Assembly (NCBI GenBank): GCA_910584005.1 | Contig: CAJTXR010000001.1 | Location: 1 to 64,000, forward strand | Reading direction: 5' to 3' | Origin: an uncultured Anaeroplasmataceae bacterium | GTDB taxonomy: Bacteria > Bacillota_I > Bacilli_A > Acholeplasmatales > Anaeroplasmataceae | DNA: 64,000 nucleotides | Shown: positions 41,629-51,191 of the stretch, piece by piece | How positions within the stretch are numbered: the stretch's first letter is position 1 | How the letters are laid out: every line of letters begins with the position of its first letter | Position numbers and translations under genes: made by a program | Notes under the pieces: generated by a model | What the model saw: the letters and a program-made list of their open reading frames with translations, nothing else | The model's database searches: none | Told to the model about the DNA's origin: nothing

Positions 41629-43916
41629 AAAACGTTTTAAATATCAAGGTTTTAAGAGAAATAAAAAATAATTTTAAAACCTATTTATCTGTCATCCTTA
41701 TCGCAACTTTAGCTGTTACTCTTTTTACGGGTATTTATGCGAATTATAAAAACTTTAATGATCGGTTAGATCACATATATCAAGAGGCAAATATGTGTGA
41801 CGGAATCATTATGCTTAAAAATTATGATTCAGAAGTAGAAGCGGATTTAAAACGGGAAAATGTTTATTATGAAAAAAGAATTTATTATCCTACAAAATAT
41901 AAAAATAACTCTATTTATTTAGCCACCTTTAAAGAAAATTCTAAGCTGAACCTTCCTTACTCTACTTCTTTAGAAAAAGTAGAAGATACAATGGTATTGG
42001 CTGATTCTAATTTTTTGAATCGAAACTCCCTTTTAATTGGCGATAAAATTTCCTGTGATTTTTCATTTTTATCCCAAAATATTACAATTGACCTTACAAT
42101 CAGTGGAACGATGACTCATCCAGAATCCTTAGAAAATTCGGTGTATAACCCAGCATTCATTTATGTTGGATATAAAGCATTGAGGAATGCAGTAATGATG
42201 AGTGCTCACATTACTGAATATGTAGCAGATGAAGTTTTAAAGTCTTATGTTAATCAGTTTCTAGTTCAAGGCAACATAGAAGTGTTATCCCAAATAAAAG
42301 AAAAGTATCAACAAAAGGATACATTTGTTTATGCATTAAAGCGTTCGGACTTACCTTCAAATATGACCGTTGATGCAGATGTACAACAGGCAAAGCAGTT
42401 AATTTATATTTTCCCTGTCATTTTTTATTTGGTTGCTGTCCTCATTATTTTGACCTCTATTTCTCAGCTAATTCACCGAGAATCTAAAAACATAGGGATT
42501 CTTAAAGCGTTAGGCTTTTCAAAAAAAGAAATTATAATTCATTATACAAAAATTTTTATTGTTTTAGGATGTATCGGTTCTATTTTAGGAATTATTCTTG
42601 GACCAATAATTGTTCCAAATGTTATGGGACATAAATATGATATTTTATATCAATTACCTAAAATCAAACTCCCCTTTTTCAGATGGGAATATTTGATAAG
42701 TATTGTTATATTATTGTGTATTACACTTTGTACAAGTTTATTTGTATGTCATAGTGCTGTGAATCAAGTTCCAGCCTCTAGTTTAAGAGGGGATAACTCT
42801 ATACAGATGAAGCTGACTTTTTTAAGCCGATTGAAACTATTTTCTAAACTTCCATTATCTATGTTGATGGCATTTCGGAATATGAAACGTAAAATGAGTA
42901 GGACTTTAATGGTGATTTTAGGTGTACTTGGCTGTAGTGCTCTATTGGTATGTGGTTTTGGAATAGAGGATACCATTTATTATGGATTGGATTTGGAGTT
43001 TGAAGAATTTATTCCTTATGATGTATCAGTTTCCTATAGTTCGTATGAATCGAAAAAAAGTCAAATCAAAAATTTAGAAAATGTTTTAGATGTAGATGAA
43101 TATGCCAAATATACAATTCATATAGAAAAGGATCATTTGATTTCTTCATATCTATATTTGTTGCCAGAAGAAGCAACTGTATTTACTTTGCCCTATACAG
43201 ATGAAAGCTGCTTGATTTCTTCAAAAGTTGCAGAAGAGATTGGAGCTAAAGTAGGAGATGAAATTCATTTCATTTATAACAATCAACATTATACTTGTGT
43301 GATTAGTGATATCATTGATTTTTGTTTAAGTCAGGGAATATTCCTATCTAAAAATGCAGTTTCAGTTGATTTCGTTCCAACAGGGGCTTGGGTTAAAACC
43401 TCCAATTCAAGTCAAAATGAGAAGGTTGCTACCACAATAAAAGAATTGTCAGGTGTGTCTTCATCAATAACAATGAAAGAAATGAAAGCCCATGCAGATG
43501 AAACGATTGCTTCTATAAAGGTTATGACATGGACAGTAAAGATTTTTGCTATTTTATTAGCGGTTGTTGTATTATATAATTTGGCTCTATTGAATTTTAA
43601 AGAACGTGTTAAAGATATTGCAACTTTAAAAGTGCTGGGATTTTCAAGATTTGAGATTGCAACCTCTTTTATCATAGAAATCTTATTTTTAACCTTTGTT
43701 GGAGCATTGATTGGTCTTTTCTTTGGGTATCCATTACTTGTAGCAGTTTTATCTATTAACGAAAATCCACTTTTAAGCTATATTTACCATGTGAAATGGA
43801 GCTCTTACTTATTTACGATACTCATTACTTGTGGAAGTAGCTTAGTGATTAATTTATTTTTTGCGTATTTGACTCGTAAGGTTGAAATGGTAGAATCTTT
43901 AAAATCTGTAGAATAA
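41622..43916 (+). CDS. FtsX-type ABC permease, two permease units
   Basis: A 764-residue membrane protein with two FtsX-like permease modules. One span lies near residue 20, three spans at about 265-375, one near 430-455, and three at about 640-755, with large outer loops between. LGFSKKEIIIHYTKI and VLGFSRFEIATSFI are the FtsX-type coupling segments. It starts at one of two consecutive GTG codons (41622 or 41625) overlapping the ATPase end, and partners with it. Confidence 0.92.
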   Translation: MVKNVLNIKVLREIKNNFKTYLSVILIATLAVTLFTGIYANYKNFNDRLDHIYQEANMCDGIIMLKNYDSEVEADLKRENVYYEKRIYYPTKYKNNSIYLATFKENSKLNLPYSTSLEKVEDTMVLADSNFLNRNSLLIGDKISCDFSFLSQNITIDLTISGTMTHPESLENSVYNPAFIYVGYKALRNAVMMSAHITEYVADEVLKSYVNQFLVQGNIEVLSQIKEKYQQKDTFVYALKRSDLPSNMTVDADVQQAKQLIYIFPVIFYLVAVLIILTSISQLIHRESKNIGILKALGFSKKEIIIHYTKIFIVLGCIGSILGIILGPIIVPNVMGHKYDILYQLPKIKLPFFRWEYLISIVILLCITLCTSLFVCHSAVNQVPASSLRGDNSIQMKLTFLSRLKLFSKLPLSMLMAFRNMKRKMSRTLMVILGVLGCSALLVCGFGIEDTIYYGLDLEFEEFIPYDVSVSYSSYESKKSQIKNLENVLDVDEYAKYTIHIEKDHLISSYLYLLPEEATVFTLPYTDESCLISSKVAEEIGAKVGDEIHFIYNNQHYTCVISDIIDFCLSQGIFLSKNAVSVDFVPTGAWVKTSNSSQNEKVATTIKELSGVSSSITMKEMKAHADETIASIKVMTWTVKIFAILLAVVVLYNLALLNFKERVKDIATLKVLGFSRFEIATSFIIEILFLTFVGALIGLFFGYPLLVAVLSINENPLLSYIYHVKWSSYLFTILITCGSSLVINLFFAYLTRKVEMVESLKSVE

Positions 43917-43925
43917 AAAGGAAAA

Positions 43926-43970
43926 ACACCAAAACATCATTTGTTAAATAATGAGTTTTGGTGTTTTATT
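43926..43970 (+). terminator. Intrinsic terminator after the FtsX-type permease
   Basis: ACACCAAAAC (43926-43935) pairs with GTTTTGGTGT (43955-43964), followed by a T-rich tail. Confidence 0.9.
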
Positions 43971-43997
43971 TTGTCATATTTTGTCTTGCGATTGGTT

Positions 43998-44026
43998 TTG
44001 AATTTTATAATTAAATTTATTATAAT
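43998..44026 (+). promoter_or_regulatory. Promoter of the tandem lipoprotein operon
   Basis: TTGAAT (43998-44003), 17-nt spacer, TATAAT (44021-44026). It would drive the three lipoproteins and the secreted peptidase as one operon to 48564. Confidence 0.75.
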
Positions 44027-44078
44027 ATAAGTATAGAAACAACAGATTATATTTAGAATTTAATAAGGAGGTAATAAA

Positions 44079-44975
44079 GTGAAACGTATCAAATATCTTT
44101 TTATTATTTTATTTATTTTTATCTTGACCTCATGTTTTGTGAAAAACAACAAACCAAGAGTAGTAATTCCAATTGGGATATATGAATCTGACTCATTTAA
44201 ACTGAATGAAAAGAACTATTTATATGGAAGAATTGAAATCAAAGAGATTACAGATGAAGAATATAATGGTGCTGATGGAATTAATGTAGGAATTGAAGAT
44301 AGAACCAATAAATGTGTTCATCTCAATTTCAGATTTTATAATGAAGAAACATCAGAATTTGAACATTACGATATTAAAGATTTTAAATTAAGTCATTTAA
44401 ATAATCGGTTTTTTTGGTATTCTGCAATTTTATTTTCTGAATCTAATTCAGATGTTTTGCCTGAAGGGATTTGGTTTAAATCAATGGAAAACGATATACT
44501 CTCTATTGATTTAACTTTTGAAGATATGGATTTTGGAAGTTACTACATTCCTATAGATAAAATTGAATATAATGATCCACTCCCTTTAGGAAAATTCCGT
44601 TCTAATGATTTTGAAAATGATCCCTTTTTCAGCTTTAGTATTGTTGAAATTAAAGAAATTTCAGAAGAGGAATATAGAAATACGAACGGAATAAATGCTA
44701 TAGTTGATTTATCAGATAGACAAAAAATAAGAAAGTATTGTTCTATTGATTTTTATTTATATCATTCCGAAGAAGAAAAACTAGTTCAGTATGAGATTAG
44801 ATATTTATATTATTTAATATCGAATTCCGATTATTTTGGTGGACTGTATGATATTGCTAAGAATGATTATTTTACTTCACTTGAATTAAAATGTGATACA
44901 CAAGAAAAGTATGCTTTTTATATGAAATTTTATCATACAGAAGCTTACTTTACTAGGATAGAAGAGAATGAATAA
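44079..44975 (+). CDS. Tandem-paralog lipoprotein, copy 1
   Basis: A 298-residue lipoprotein (lipobox LTSC) starting at GTG after AAGGAGGT. The mature part has the same domain twice: IPIGIYESDSFKLNEKNY then IEIKEITDEEYNGADGINV (about residues 30-75), and LPLGKFRSNDFENDPF then VEIKEISEEEYRNTNGINA (about 170-210). No known family. It is the most diverged of three neighbours, especially in the second half. Confidence 0.75.
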   Translation: MKRIKYLFIILFIFILTSCFVKNNKPRVVIPIGIYESDSFKLNEKNYLYGRIEIKEITDEEYNGADGINVGIEDRTNKCVHLNFRFYNEETSEFEHYDIKDFKLSHLNNRFFWYSAILFSESNSDVLPEGIWFKSMENDILSIDLTFEDMDFGSYYIPIDKIEYNDPLPLGKFRSNDFENDPFFSFSIVEIKEISEEEYRNTNGINAIVDLSDRQKIRKYCSIDFYLYHSEEEKLVQYEIRYLYYLISNSDYFGGLYDIAKNDYFTSLELKCDTQEKYAFYMKFYHTEAYFTRIEENE

Positions 44976-44991
44976 GAAAAGAGGTGATAGA

Positions 44992-45897
44992 ATGAAACAT
45001 ATTAGATATCTTTTTGTAATTTTATCTGTTTTTATTTTGACCTCATGTTTTGTAAAAAACAATAAACCAAGAGCGGAAATTCCAATTGGAATATTTGAAT
45101 CAGAATCATTTAGTTCTAATGGAAAGAACTATTTATATGGAAGAATTGAAATCAAAGAGATTACAGATGAAGAATATGAAAATGCCAATGGGACTAATGT
45201 ATGCATAGAAGATGGAACAAATAAACATATTTATTTAAATTTAGGATTTTATAACGGAGAAACCAATGAATTTGAATATTACGATATAAAAGATTTAAAA
45301 ATGCCAACAAATCATAATAATATCAATCGCTATAGAGGAGAATTATATGCAAAATATGATTCCGAAAAAAAGGTAGGGTTATTTTCCATCATTGGTCGTG
45401 ACAATAGTTGTTCCATTCACATGAATATTGGAGATCTAAATTTTAGTAATTTATTTATACCAGTGGAAGAAATCAAATATAATGATTCAATTCCTCTAGG
45501 AAAATTTCGTTCTAATGATTTTGAAGAAGATTATAGATATCCAAATCGATGGTATTCACATTGTATTATCGAAATTAAAGAAATTTCAGAGGAAGAATAT
45601 AATAAAGCAAATGGAATTAATGCCGTAGCTGATATATCAGGTAGGCAAGGGATAAGGAAGTATTGTTTTATTTTTGTATCTTTTTATGAAATAGAACAGG
45701 AGAAATGGATTGAATGTGATTTAAAGGATTGTAATTATTATATTTGTAATGGAAAGTATATAGGACTTTTATACGAAAAAGGAACAACTATAATTAAAGA
45801 AAGATTTGAGATGAATATTACCAAAGGGGAGTCTTATGATTTTACATTACTTTTAGGAATTGATGCTTACTTTACTAGGATAAAAAAGAATGAATAA
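44992..45897 (+). CDS. Tandem-paralog lipoprotein, copy 2
   Basis: A 301-residue lipoprotein of the same family, lipobox LTSC, start ATG after AGAGGTGATAG. The frame runs back to 44968 inside copy 1 without a site. Its domains begin IPIGIFESESFSSNGKNY and IPLGKFRSNDFEEDY. Its end and the junction to copy 3 repeat the end and junction of copy 1 almost base for base. Confidence 0.75.
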   Translation: MKHIRYLFVILSVFILTSCFVKNNKPRAEIPIGIFESESFSSNGKNYLYGRIEIKEITDEEYENANGTNVCIEDGTNKHIYLNLGFYNGETNEFEYYDIKDLKMPTNHNNINRYRGELYAKYDSEKKVGLFSIIGRDNSCSIHMNIGDLNFSNLFIPVEEIKYNDSIPLGKFRSNDFEEDYRYPNRWYSHCIIEIKEISEEEYNKANGINAVADISGRQGIRKYCFIFVSFYEIEQEKWIECDLKDCNYYICNGKYIGLLYEKGTTIIKERFEMNITKGESYDFTLLLGIDAYFTRIKKNE

Positions 45898-45913
45898 GAA
45901 AAGAGGTGATAGA

Positions 45914-46828
45914 ATGAAACATATTAGATATCTTTTTGTGGTTTTATCTGTTTTCCTCTTGACTTCATGTTTTGTAAAAAACGATAAACCAAGAGCATCT
46001 ATTTCAACTGGAATATTTGAATCAGAATCATTTAAACCTAATGAAAAGAACTATTTATATGGAAGAATTGAAAGCAAAGAGATTACGGATGAAGAATATG
46101 AAAAAGCTAATGGAATCAATGTTGGAAAAGAAGACAAATCGAATCGAAGTTTTCATTTTAATTTAGGATTTTATAATGGAGAAACCAATGAATTTGAATA
46201 TTACGATATAAAAGACTTTAAATTAAAACATTTAGATAATAGAGCCTATTGGTATTCTGCAATTTTATTTTCTGAATCAAATTCAGATGTTTCCCCTGAA
46301 GTTATTTGGGTTAATTTCTTGGGAAACGATATTCTTTCCATTGATTTAACTTTTGGAGATATGGATTTTGGGGGTTACTATATTCCAATAGATAAAATCA
46401 AATTTAATGATTCAATTCCTTTAGGAAAATTTCGTTCAAATGACTTAAAAGAAAATAGTGGATATCCAAATCATCTGTATTCCTATTGTATTGTTGAAAT
46501 TAAAGAAATTTCAGAAGAAGAATATAATGAAGCTAATGGAATAAACGTTGTAGCAGATATATCAGGTAGACAAGGGATAAGAAAGTATTGTTTAATTTTA
46601 GTTTCAATTTATGACCATATTCAAGAAAAATGGATTGAATGTGAATTAAAAGAATGTACTTATCGTATTAGGAAAGAAAGATATATGGGACTTTTATATC
46701 AAAAAGGAACAACTACAATCATTATAGGATTTGATTTGCAAGTTACTAAAGGTGAATCCTATGATTTTACATTACTTTTAGGAATTGATGCTTACTTTAC
46801 TAGGATAGAAGAGAATAATACTATATAA
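45914..46828 (+). CDS. Tandem-paralog lipoprotein, copy 3
   Basis: A 304-residue lipoprotein of the same family. It resembles copy 1 in the middle (YWYSAILFSESNSD) and copy 2 at its C-terminus (GESYDFTLLLGIDAYFTRI), so it may be a mosaic from recombination between the other two. Same AGAGGTGATAG ribosome site as copy 2. It ends 14 bases before the secreted peptidase gene. Confidence 0.75.
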   Translation: MKHIRYLFVVLSVFLLTSCFVKNDKPRASISTGIFESESFKPNEKNYLYGRIESKEITDEEYEKANGINVGKEDKSNRSFHFNLGFYNGETNEFEYYDIKDFKLKHLDNRAYWYSAILFSESNSDVSPEVIWVNFLGNDILSIDLTFGDMDFGGYYIPIDKIKFNDSIPLGKFRSNDLKENSGYPNHLYSYCIVEIKEISEEEYNEANGINVVADISGRQGIRKYCLILVSIYDHIQEKWIECELKECTYRIRKERYMGLLYQKGTTTIIIGFDLQVTKGESYDFTLLLGIDAYFTRIEENNTI

Positions 46829-46842
46829 AAAGGAGGATAGTT

Positions 46843-48564
46843 ATGGGAGTATTTACAAGCATATTAACATTAAGCTTATGCGTTTTACCGAATCATACTC
46901 AACAAAAAGAATCAAAAACATATGCACAAAATTTAAATTATTATCAAAGAACTATGGAGAATACTATTTCAAAACAGAATGATTTTATCGAAAATTATGA
47001 AAATATAGTCATAGTTACTTTCGATTTTAATGGTGGAAGCTATGATGGTTATATAGCAGAAAGGCAGATTCCAGTAGAGATAGGAACTTCTGTAGAACCA
47101 TTAGAAAAGTCCAAATTAGAAAAACCAAATAGTACATTTGGTGGCTGGTATACTTATGAAGGAAAACTATGGAGTTTTGATAATATTATTACTGAAGATA
47201 TAACCTTATATGCGCATTGGAATTGGGATTGTTCTCATTTGATTAATGCAAATGAGATAACAGGAGAGAGTTATTGGTTTGATGATAAGACATCTACTGA
47301 AAATAATATATATCAATATTTAAGAAAAAAATATCATAATTCATCAAATTGGATTATTACAAGCAAAAATTCAACTCCTTACCAGCCAGTAGAGATGCAA
47401 GGACAAAAGTTTCCAGAAAAAGACATATTAACTGCGATAGAAACTTCAGGAGTTGCTAGTAGCTATGGAGGTTGTGGTCCTATCGCAATGATGGGAATCC
47501 TAGACTATTTTGCAAGGTATTGTGATTACTCATCAATTATGAAAGATCCTACCAATGAAAAACATCGAATCCAACTCGCTTATGATGTACTAAAGAACAC
47601 CAAAACGATAGAAATATCCAATCCAAAAGAAAAATCAATGCTATCTGGCGGTGATAAATCTACGATGACATTGCCAAATGATTATGTAAAAGGATTCAGC
47701 GATGTTATGAATTTATATGGTTTAAACGATCAAATCACCGCCCAAAATTATCTATTTTCTAGTAAGAATGCATTAATAGAAAGAGTCGTTAAATCAATAG
47801 ACAAAGGTGTTCCTGTGACTCTATATACAGGAGTAGGCTGTGGAGATGGAGAAGTGAGCGAACATTATGTCAATGTTTATGGGTATGAAATCCATCAGGG
47901 TATAGATATTTTTAATAAAAAAGTGACACAGGTTATTTTTAGTGCTTGTATAAATAAGGACTATGAAGAACCATCTGAAATTTGGATTGATGCGGATGTC
48001 TTAGATCATTTTCTATCTGGCATCATTGTTTACACTGTAAAAAATGAGAATCAACTTATAAAACCATTAGATTTTGCTGATGATTTTGTGAATAATCAAG
48101 GACAAGGGCAATATTTCTTTTATGAAAAGCAAGCCGATATTACAACCTCTAAAGGAATGTCATTTCAAACAAATCGGCTTAGATGTGGGTATATTGAAAA
48201 TCAATATATCGTACTTTCTGCATATAGAGAAAATGCAGGTACTGCATTTCTAGAAATGAATTGCGATTTTAATATTACTGCTATGACATTTGAACTTGGC
48301 TTATGGGGTGGATTAGAACGGCTTGGATTAGGAAATTCTTATGTCAAATTACAATATAAGGATGCTTCTGGAAATTGGGTAGATCAAATTAATTTTTCAA
48401 TTGATAAACTTTCTACTTTAAAGGATCATCCCTATACCTATTATACTTCCTTTACAGAACAAGTATCTTTAATTCGTTTTATTGTTTCAACAACGATTCC
48501 ATCAGGGGATTGGAATAGAGGAAGAGTTGTCTTAGGAGATATAAATTTATTTTATAATCCATAA
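46843..48564 (+). CDS. Secreted papain-like (C39-like) peptidase with InlB-type repeat
   Basis: A 573-residue protein. Residues about 56-126 match an InlB/Flg_new-type beta repeat (VTFDFNGGSYDG ... FGGWYTYEGKLW ... ITLYAHWNW). A papain-like domain follows: SSYGGCGPIAMMGILDYFARY gives Cys211, and SEHYVNVYGYE gives His341, as in C39-like/Peptidase_C39_2 proteins. Residues about 405-573 look like a beta-sandwich binding domain. The N-terminus is hydrophobic (FTSILTLSLCVLPN) but has no basic residue, odd for a signal peptide. Strong AAAAAGGAGG site 14 bases after the third lipoprotein; probably acts with them on host or rival proteins (inference). Confidence 0.72.
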   Translation: MGVFTSILTLSLCVLPNHTQQKESKTYAQNLNYYQRTMENTISKQNDFIENYENIVIVTFDFNGGSYDGYIAERQIPVEIGTSVEPLEKSKLEKPNSTFGGWYTYEGKLWSFDNIITEDITLYAHWNWDCSHLINANEITGESYWFDDKTSTENNIYQYLRKKYHNSSNWIITSKNSTPYQPVEMQGQKFPEKDILTAIETSGVASSYGGCGPIAMMGILDYFARYCDYSSIMKDPTNEKHRIQLAYDVLKNTKTIEISNPKEKSMLSGGDKSTMTLPNDYVKGFSDVMNLYGLNDQITAQNYLFSSKNALIERVVKSIDKGVPVTLYTGVGCGDGEVSEHYVNVYGYEIHQGIDIFNKKVTQVIFSACINKDYEEPSEIWIDADVLDHFLSGIIVYTVKNENQLIKPLDFADDFVNNQGQGQYFFYEKQADITTSKGMSFQTNRLRCGYIENQYIVLSAYRENAGTAFLEMNCDFNITAMTFELGLWGGLERLGLGNSYVKLQYKDASGNWVDQINFSIDKLSTLKDHPYTYYTSFTEQVSLIRFIVSTTIPSGDWNRGRVVLGDINLFYNP

Positions 48565-48644
48565 TCCTTTACTGAAGAATATAGAGAGTTGTTCTTATCG
48601 TAGTGGCTAGAACACTAAGTATTTTCACATCTTTAAAAGTATGC

Positions 48645-48650
48645 TATAAT
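48645..48650 (+). promoter_or_regulatory. Extended -10 of the GNAT gene
   Basis: TATAAT preceded by TGC, 33 nt before the start codon; -35 is weak (TTTTCA). Confidence 0.5.
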
Positions 48651-48683
48651 GAAAATAATAGAACCATATTGATGAGGTAGCAA

Positions 48684-49133
48684 ATGAGAATTAGAAAGTA
48701 TCAATCAAAGGATTGTAAAGAATTGACAGAATTATTTTATAACACAGTTCATATAGTAAATGCAAAAGATTATACCCAAGAACAACTAGATGTTTGGGCA
48801 AAAGAAGAAATAGATCTGGAAAAATGGAATGAGTCCCTCCAAAAGAATTACAGTATTGTTGCGGTAGAAAATCAAAGGATTGTAGGTTTTGGGGACATCG
48901 ATCATACGGGGTATCTAGACCATTTATATATCCATGCGGATTATCAAAGGAAGGGGATTGCTACTGAAATTTGCAATCAATTAGAACAAGCAGTTTTAGG
49001 AAATATAACCACTCATGCTTCTATTACGGCAAGACCTTTTTTTGAAAAAAGAGGATATAAGGTTATAAAAGAACAACAAGTTGAACGACAAGGGATTTTT
49101 CTTACAAATTATGTAATGATAAAGGAAAGATGA
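48684..49133 (+). CDS. GNAT-family N-acetyltransferase
   Basis: A 149-residue GNAT fold. The acetyl-CoA-binding block is LYIHADYQRKGIATEICNQLE (Q/RxxGxG/A core QRKGIA), followed by ARPFFEKRGY, the usual C-terminal signature. The acceptor is unknown; YafP-like members of this size are close in pattern. It is transcribed alone from its own -10 to a shared terminator. Confidence 0.9.
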   Translation: MRIRKYQSKDCKELTELFYNTVHIVNAKDYTQEQLDVWAKEEIDLEKWNESLQKNYSIVAVENQRIVGFGDIDHTGYLDHLYIHADYQRKGIATEICNQLEQAVLGNITTHASITARPFFEKRGYKVIKEQQVERQGIFLTNYVMIKER

Positions 49134-49172
49134 TTCATTAATATACTTGGAGTTTTGAATCTTTTAACAAGC

Positions 49173-49210
49173 AAAAAAAGCATTGTCAAATAAATGACGA
49201 TGCTTTTTTT
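49173..49210. terminator. Bidirectional terminator between GNAT and MacB-like genes
   Basis: AAAAAAAGCATTGTCA pairs with TGACGATGCTTTTTTT (one mismatched wobble) around a short AT loop. It ends both converging units. Confidence 0.9.
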
Positions 49211-49211
49211 A

Positions 49212-51191
49212 TTATTTACCTACTTTTAAAATTTCAATTGGCGTATATTTATAATTGTATTTAAATAGTGGATAAATCAAACTACCAATAAAAATTACTA
49301 AAGGAAAAATAACTTGTAAGCATATTGATGGTAATGTCCATAATAAGAATGAAATCTCTATTGCCATAAATTGATTAAAGAGTTTATTTATAAGTAGAAC
49401 TATCGGAATCGAACATCCAATGGAAATACCACTTACAATAATAGAAGAAATTATGGCCTTAATTAAATATATTTTAGTAGTGTCTTTAGTAGATAAACCA
49501 ATGGATTTATATATAGCGATATCCTTTTTTTCTTTATCCATTGTTTCAAATGTATACTTATATATATAAAGACCAACAAAAATTAAAAGTACAATTGAAA
49601 CCCAGAGTAAAATATTTTTAATAATATAAAACGTTTCATAGATTTGATTAACGATGGTAATAGCCTCATTATCAAAATAGAACTGATTGGTTTTTAAATA
49701 TTGAATAAGTTCTTTGGTAAGTGGCTTATCTTTAGAGAATTGAAGAAGAAGAGCTGTACAATCACTTGCTCCTATATTTGTAATGGTAGAACTTAACGTA
49801 TAAAGAGAAGTATGGATGCTCATTGCAAGAGCGGATATTTCTTGCATAACCATTTCATAGGCTTTATTTCCTTGCTTTAATCTTTCTTTATACTTATTTA
49901 AATCGAGTTTTGTATCTAATATTCCAACAATTTTTAATTTAACTTTTCCAATTTCTAATTCTATTTTCGGTATATCTTCATATGTATTTATTTTAATATT
50001 ATCTAAACATCCTAAAGATTGAAATGCAGAATACATGTAAGAGCTAATCGCAACTTCATTTTCCTTTTCAGGCCATTTTCCATACGTAAGAGAATGACTA
50101 GAAGGAAGAGAAGTAGTGTCTAATAAGCCACAAAAATCTGTTGTGTATAATTCTTGATCTCCTTGAAAGATTTGCTTAGATATATTCGTTTCAATTGATT
50201 CTTGCGGATGATTTTTAATTTCTAGAATTGGGCTTTCCCATACATCTGATAGTTGTAAAATGGCTTCAGGATTTGTTTTATCTTCTTTATAAACTGTTAG
50301 ATTCATTGCATTATTTTTTTTCATCGTTTCTTGAATTAAATCAATTTTATTTGTAGTGGCAATCGTAAAAGAAAACCCAAATATAAGAATTGAAAATAAA
50401 CAAATTAAAAGAGGCAGTAAAACACTTTTTAAACGTTGATGAAACTCTCTAGCGATTAAGGATAAGATAAACCGAAATGAACAATGGGTAGGCTTACAGG
50501 CTAAAGGGAATGAATCCTCTTTAGAAGAAGGAAGAGAAGCCTCCTTTATCTTCCCCTCATCTAAAAGAATAACTCCATCTGCATACTTTTGAATGAGCTC
50601 CTCATGATGACAAACCACCAATACCAACTTAGAAGAAGCAATTTGTTTTAAAAAATCAAAAACTAGAATTGCATTTTCTTCATCTAAGGCTGCCGTAGGC
50701 TCATCAGCAATAATAACAGAAGGATTTTTCAGTAACGCTCTTGCGATGGCTACCCTTTGTTGTTCTCCCCCAGAAAGCTCATGAGGATACTTATCCTTAT
50801 GACTAAGTAAACCAATAGAAGAAAGAACCTCATCAATCTTTTTTATATCTGTTCTTTGATTCATTCTTAATACGAATTCTAAATTTTCAAATACAGTTTT
50901 ATCTTCAAATAATGCATAATTTTGAAAGATAAAACCAATTTCACTATTCCGGTAAGCATCTAACTGAGATGAGGATAATTCTTTTAATGAAGTTCCATGA
51001 TAATCAATATTTCCTTTATAGTCGGTATTTAATCCTGAAATCAATTCAATTAAGGTTGTTTTTCCAGCTCCACTTTTTCCTGTAAGAAAGATGAGTCCTT
51101 TTGAGGGAAGAGAAAGAGAAACATCATCCAGTGCTTTGGTTTTTATTCCTTTTTTGGATGTATATATTTTTGTTATATGTTCTAGTTTCAT
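49212..51191 (-). CDS. MacB-like fused ABC transporter, second of a pair
   Basis: A 659-residue fusion of an ATPase (residues 1-225) and one FtsX-like permease unit. ATPase marks: Walker A GKSGAGKTT, signature LSGGEQQR, Walker B IIADEPTAALD. Spans lie near residues 257-280, 520-545, 575-600 and 615-645, with an outer loop of about 235 residues. Its ATPase half is nearly identical in DNA to that of the preceding gene. Start overlaps the previous stop (ATGA). The two probably form a heterodimeric MacB-type transporter. Confidence 0.92.
   Translation of the reverse strand: MKLEHITKIYTSKKGIKTKALDDVSLSLPSKGLIFLTGKSGAGKTTLIELISGLNTDYKGNIDYHGTSLKELSSSQLDAYRNSEIGFIFQNYALFEDKTVFENLEFVLRMNQRTDIKKIDEVLSSIGLLSHKDKYPHELSGGEQQRVAIARALLKNPSVIIADEPTAALDEENAILVFDFLKQIASSKLVLVVCHHEELIQKYADGVILLDEGKIKEASLPSSKEDSFPLACKPTHCSFRFILSLIAREFHQRLKSVLLPLLICLFSILIFGFSFTIATTNKIDLIQETMKKNNAMNLTVYKEDKTNPEAILQLSDVWESPILEIKNHPQESIETNISKQIFQGDQELYTTDFCGLLDTTSLPSSHSLTYGKWPEKENEVAISSYMYSAFQSLGCLDNIKINTYEDIPKIELEIGKVKLKIVGILDTKLDLNKYKERLKQGNKAYEMVMQEISALAMSIHTSLYTLSSTITNIGASDCTALLLQFSKDKPLTKELIQYLKTNQFYFDNEAITIVNQIYETFYIIKNILLWVSIVLLIFVGLYIYKYTFETMDKEKKDIAIYKSIGLSTKDTTKIYLIKAIISSIIVSGISIGCSIPIVLLINKLFNQFMAIEISFLLWTLPSICLQVIFPLVIFIGSLIYPLFKYNYKYTPIEILKVGK
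50535..51191 (-). repeat. Direct repeat, ATPase half, copy in the second MacB-like gene
   Basis: About 660 bp nearly identical to 52935-53596. The first 520 bp show only a few differences (for example CATCATCCAGTG against CATCATCAAGTG); differences increase towards the permease border. Recent duplication or gene conversion of the ATPase part only. Confidence 0.9.

Larger units (their letters stand above)
44079..46828 (+). repeat. Three-fold tandem gene duplication
   Basis: Three units of about 910-920 bp code for paralogous lipoproteins. Junctions between units share long identical stretches, for example the segment from GAATAAGAAAAGAGGTGATAG into ATGAAACATATTAGATATC at both 44967 and 45889. 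This is the mark of recent unequal crossing over. Confidence 0.85.

Noticed and set aside
44079..46828. Lipoprotein tandem repeats as a mobile element insertion
   Set aside because: No transposase, terminal inverted repeats or target duplications; unequal crossing over explains the pattern.
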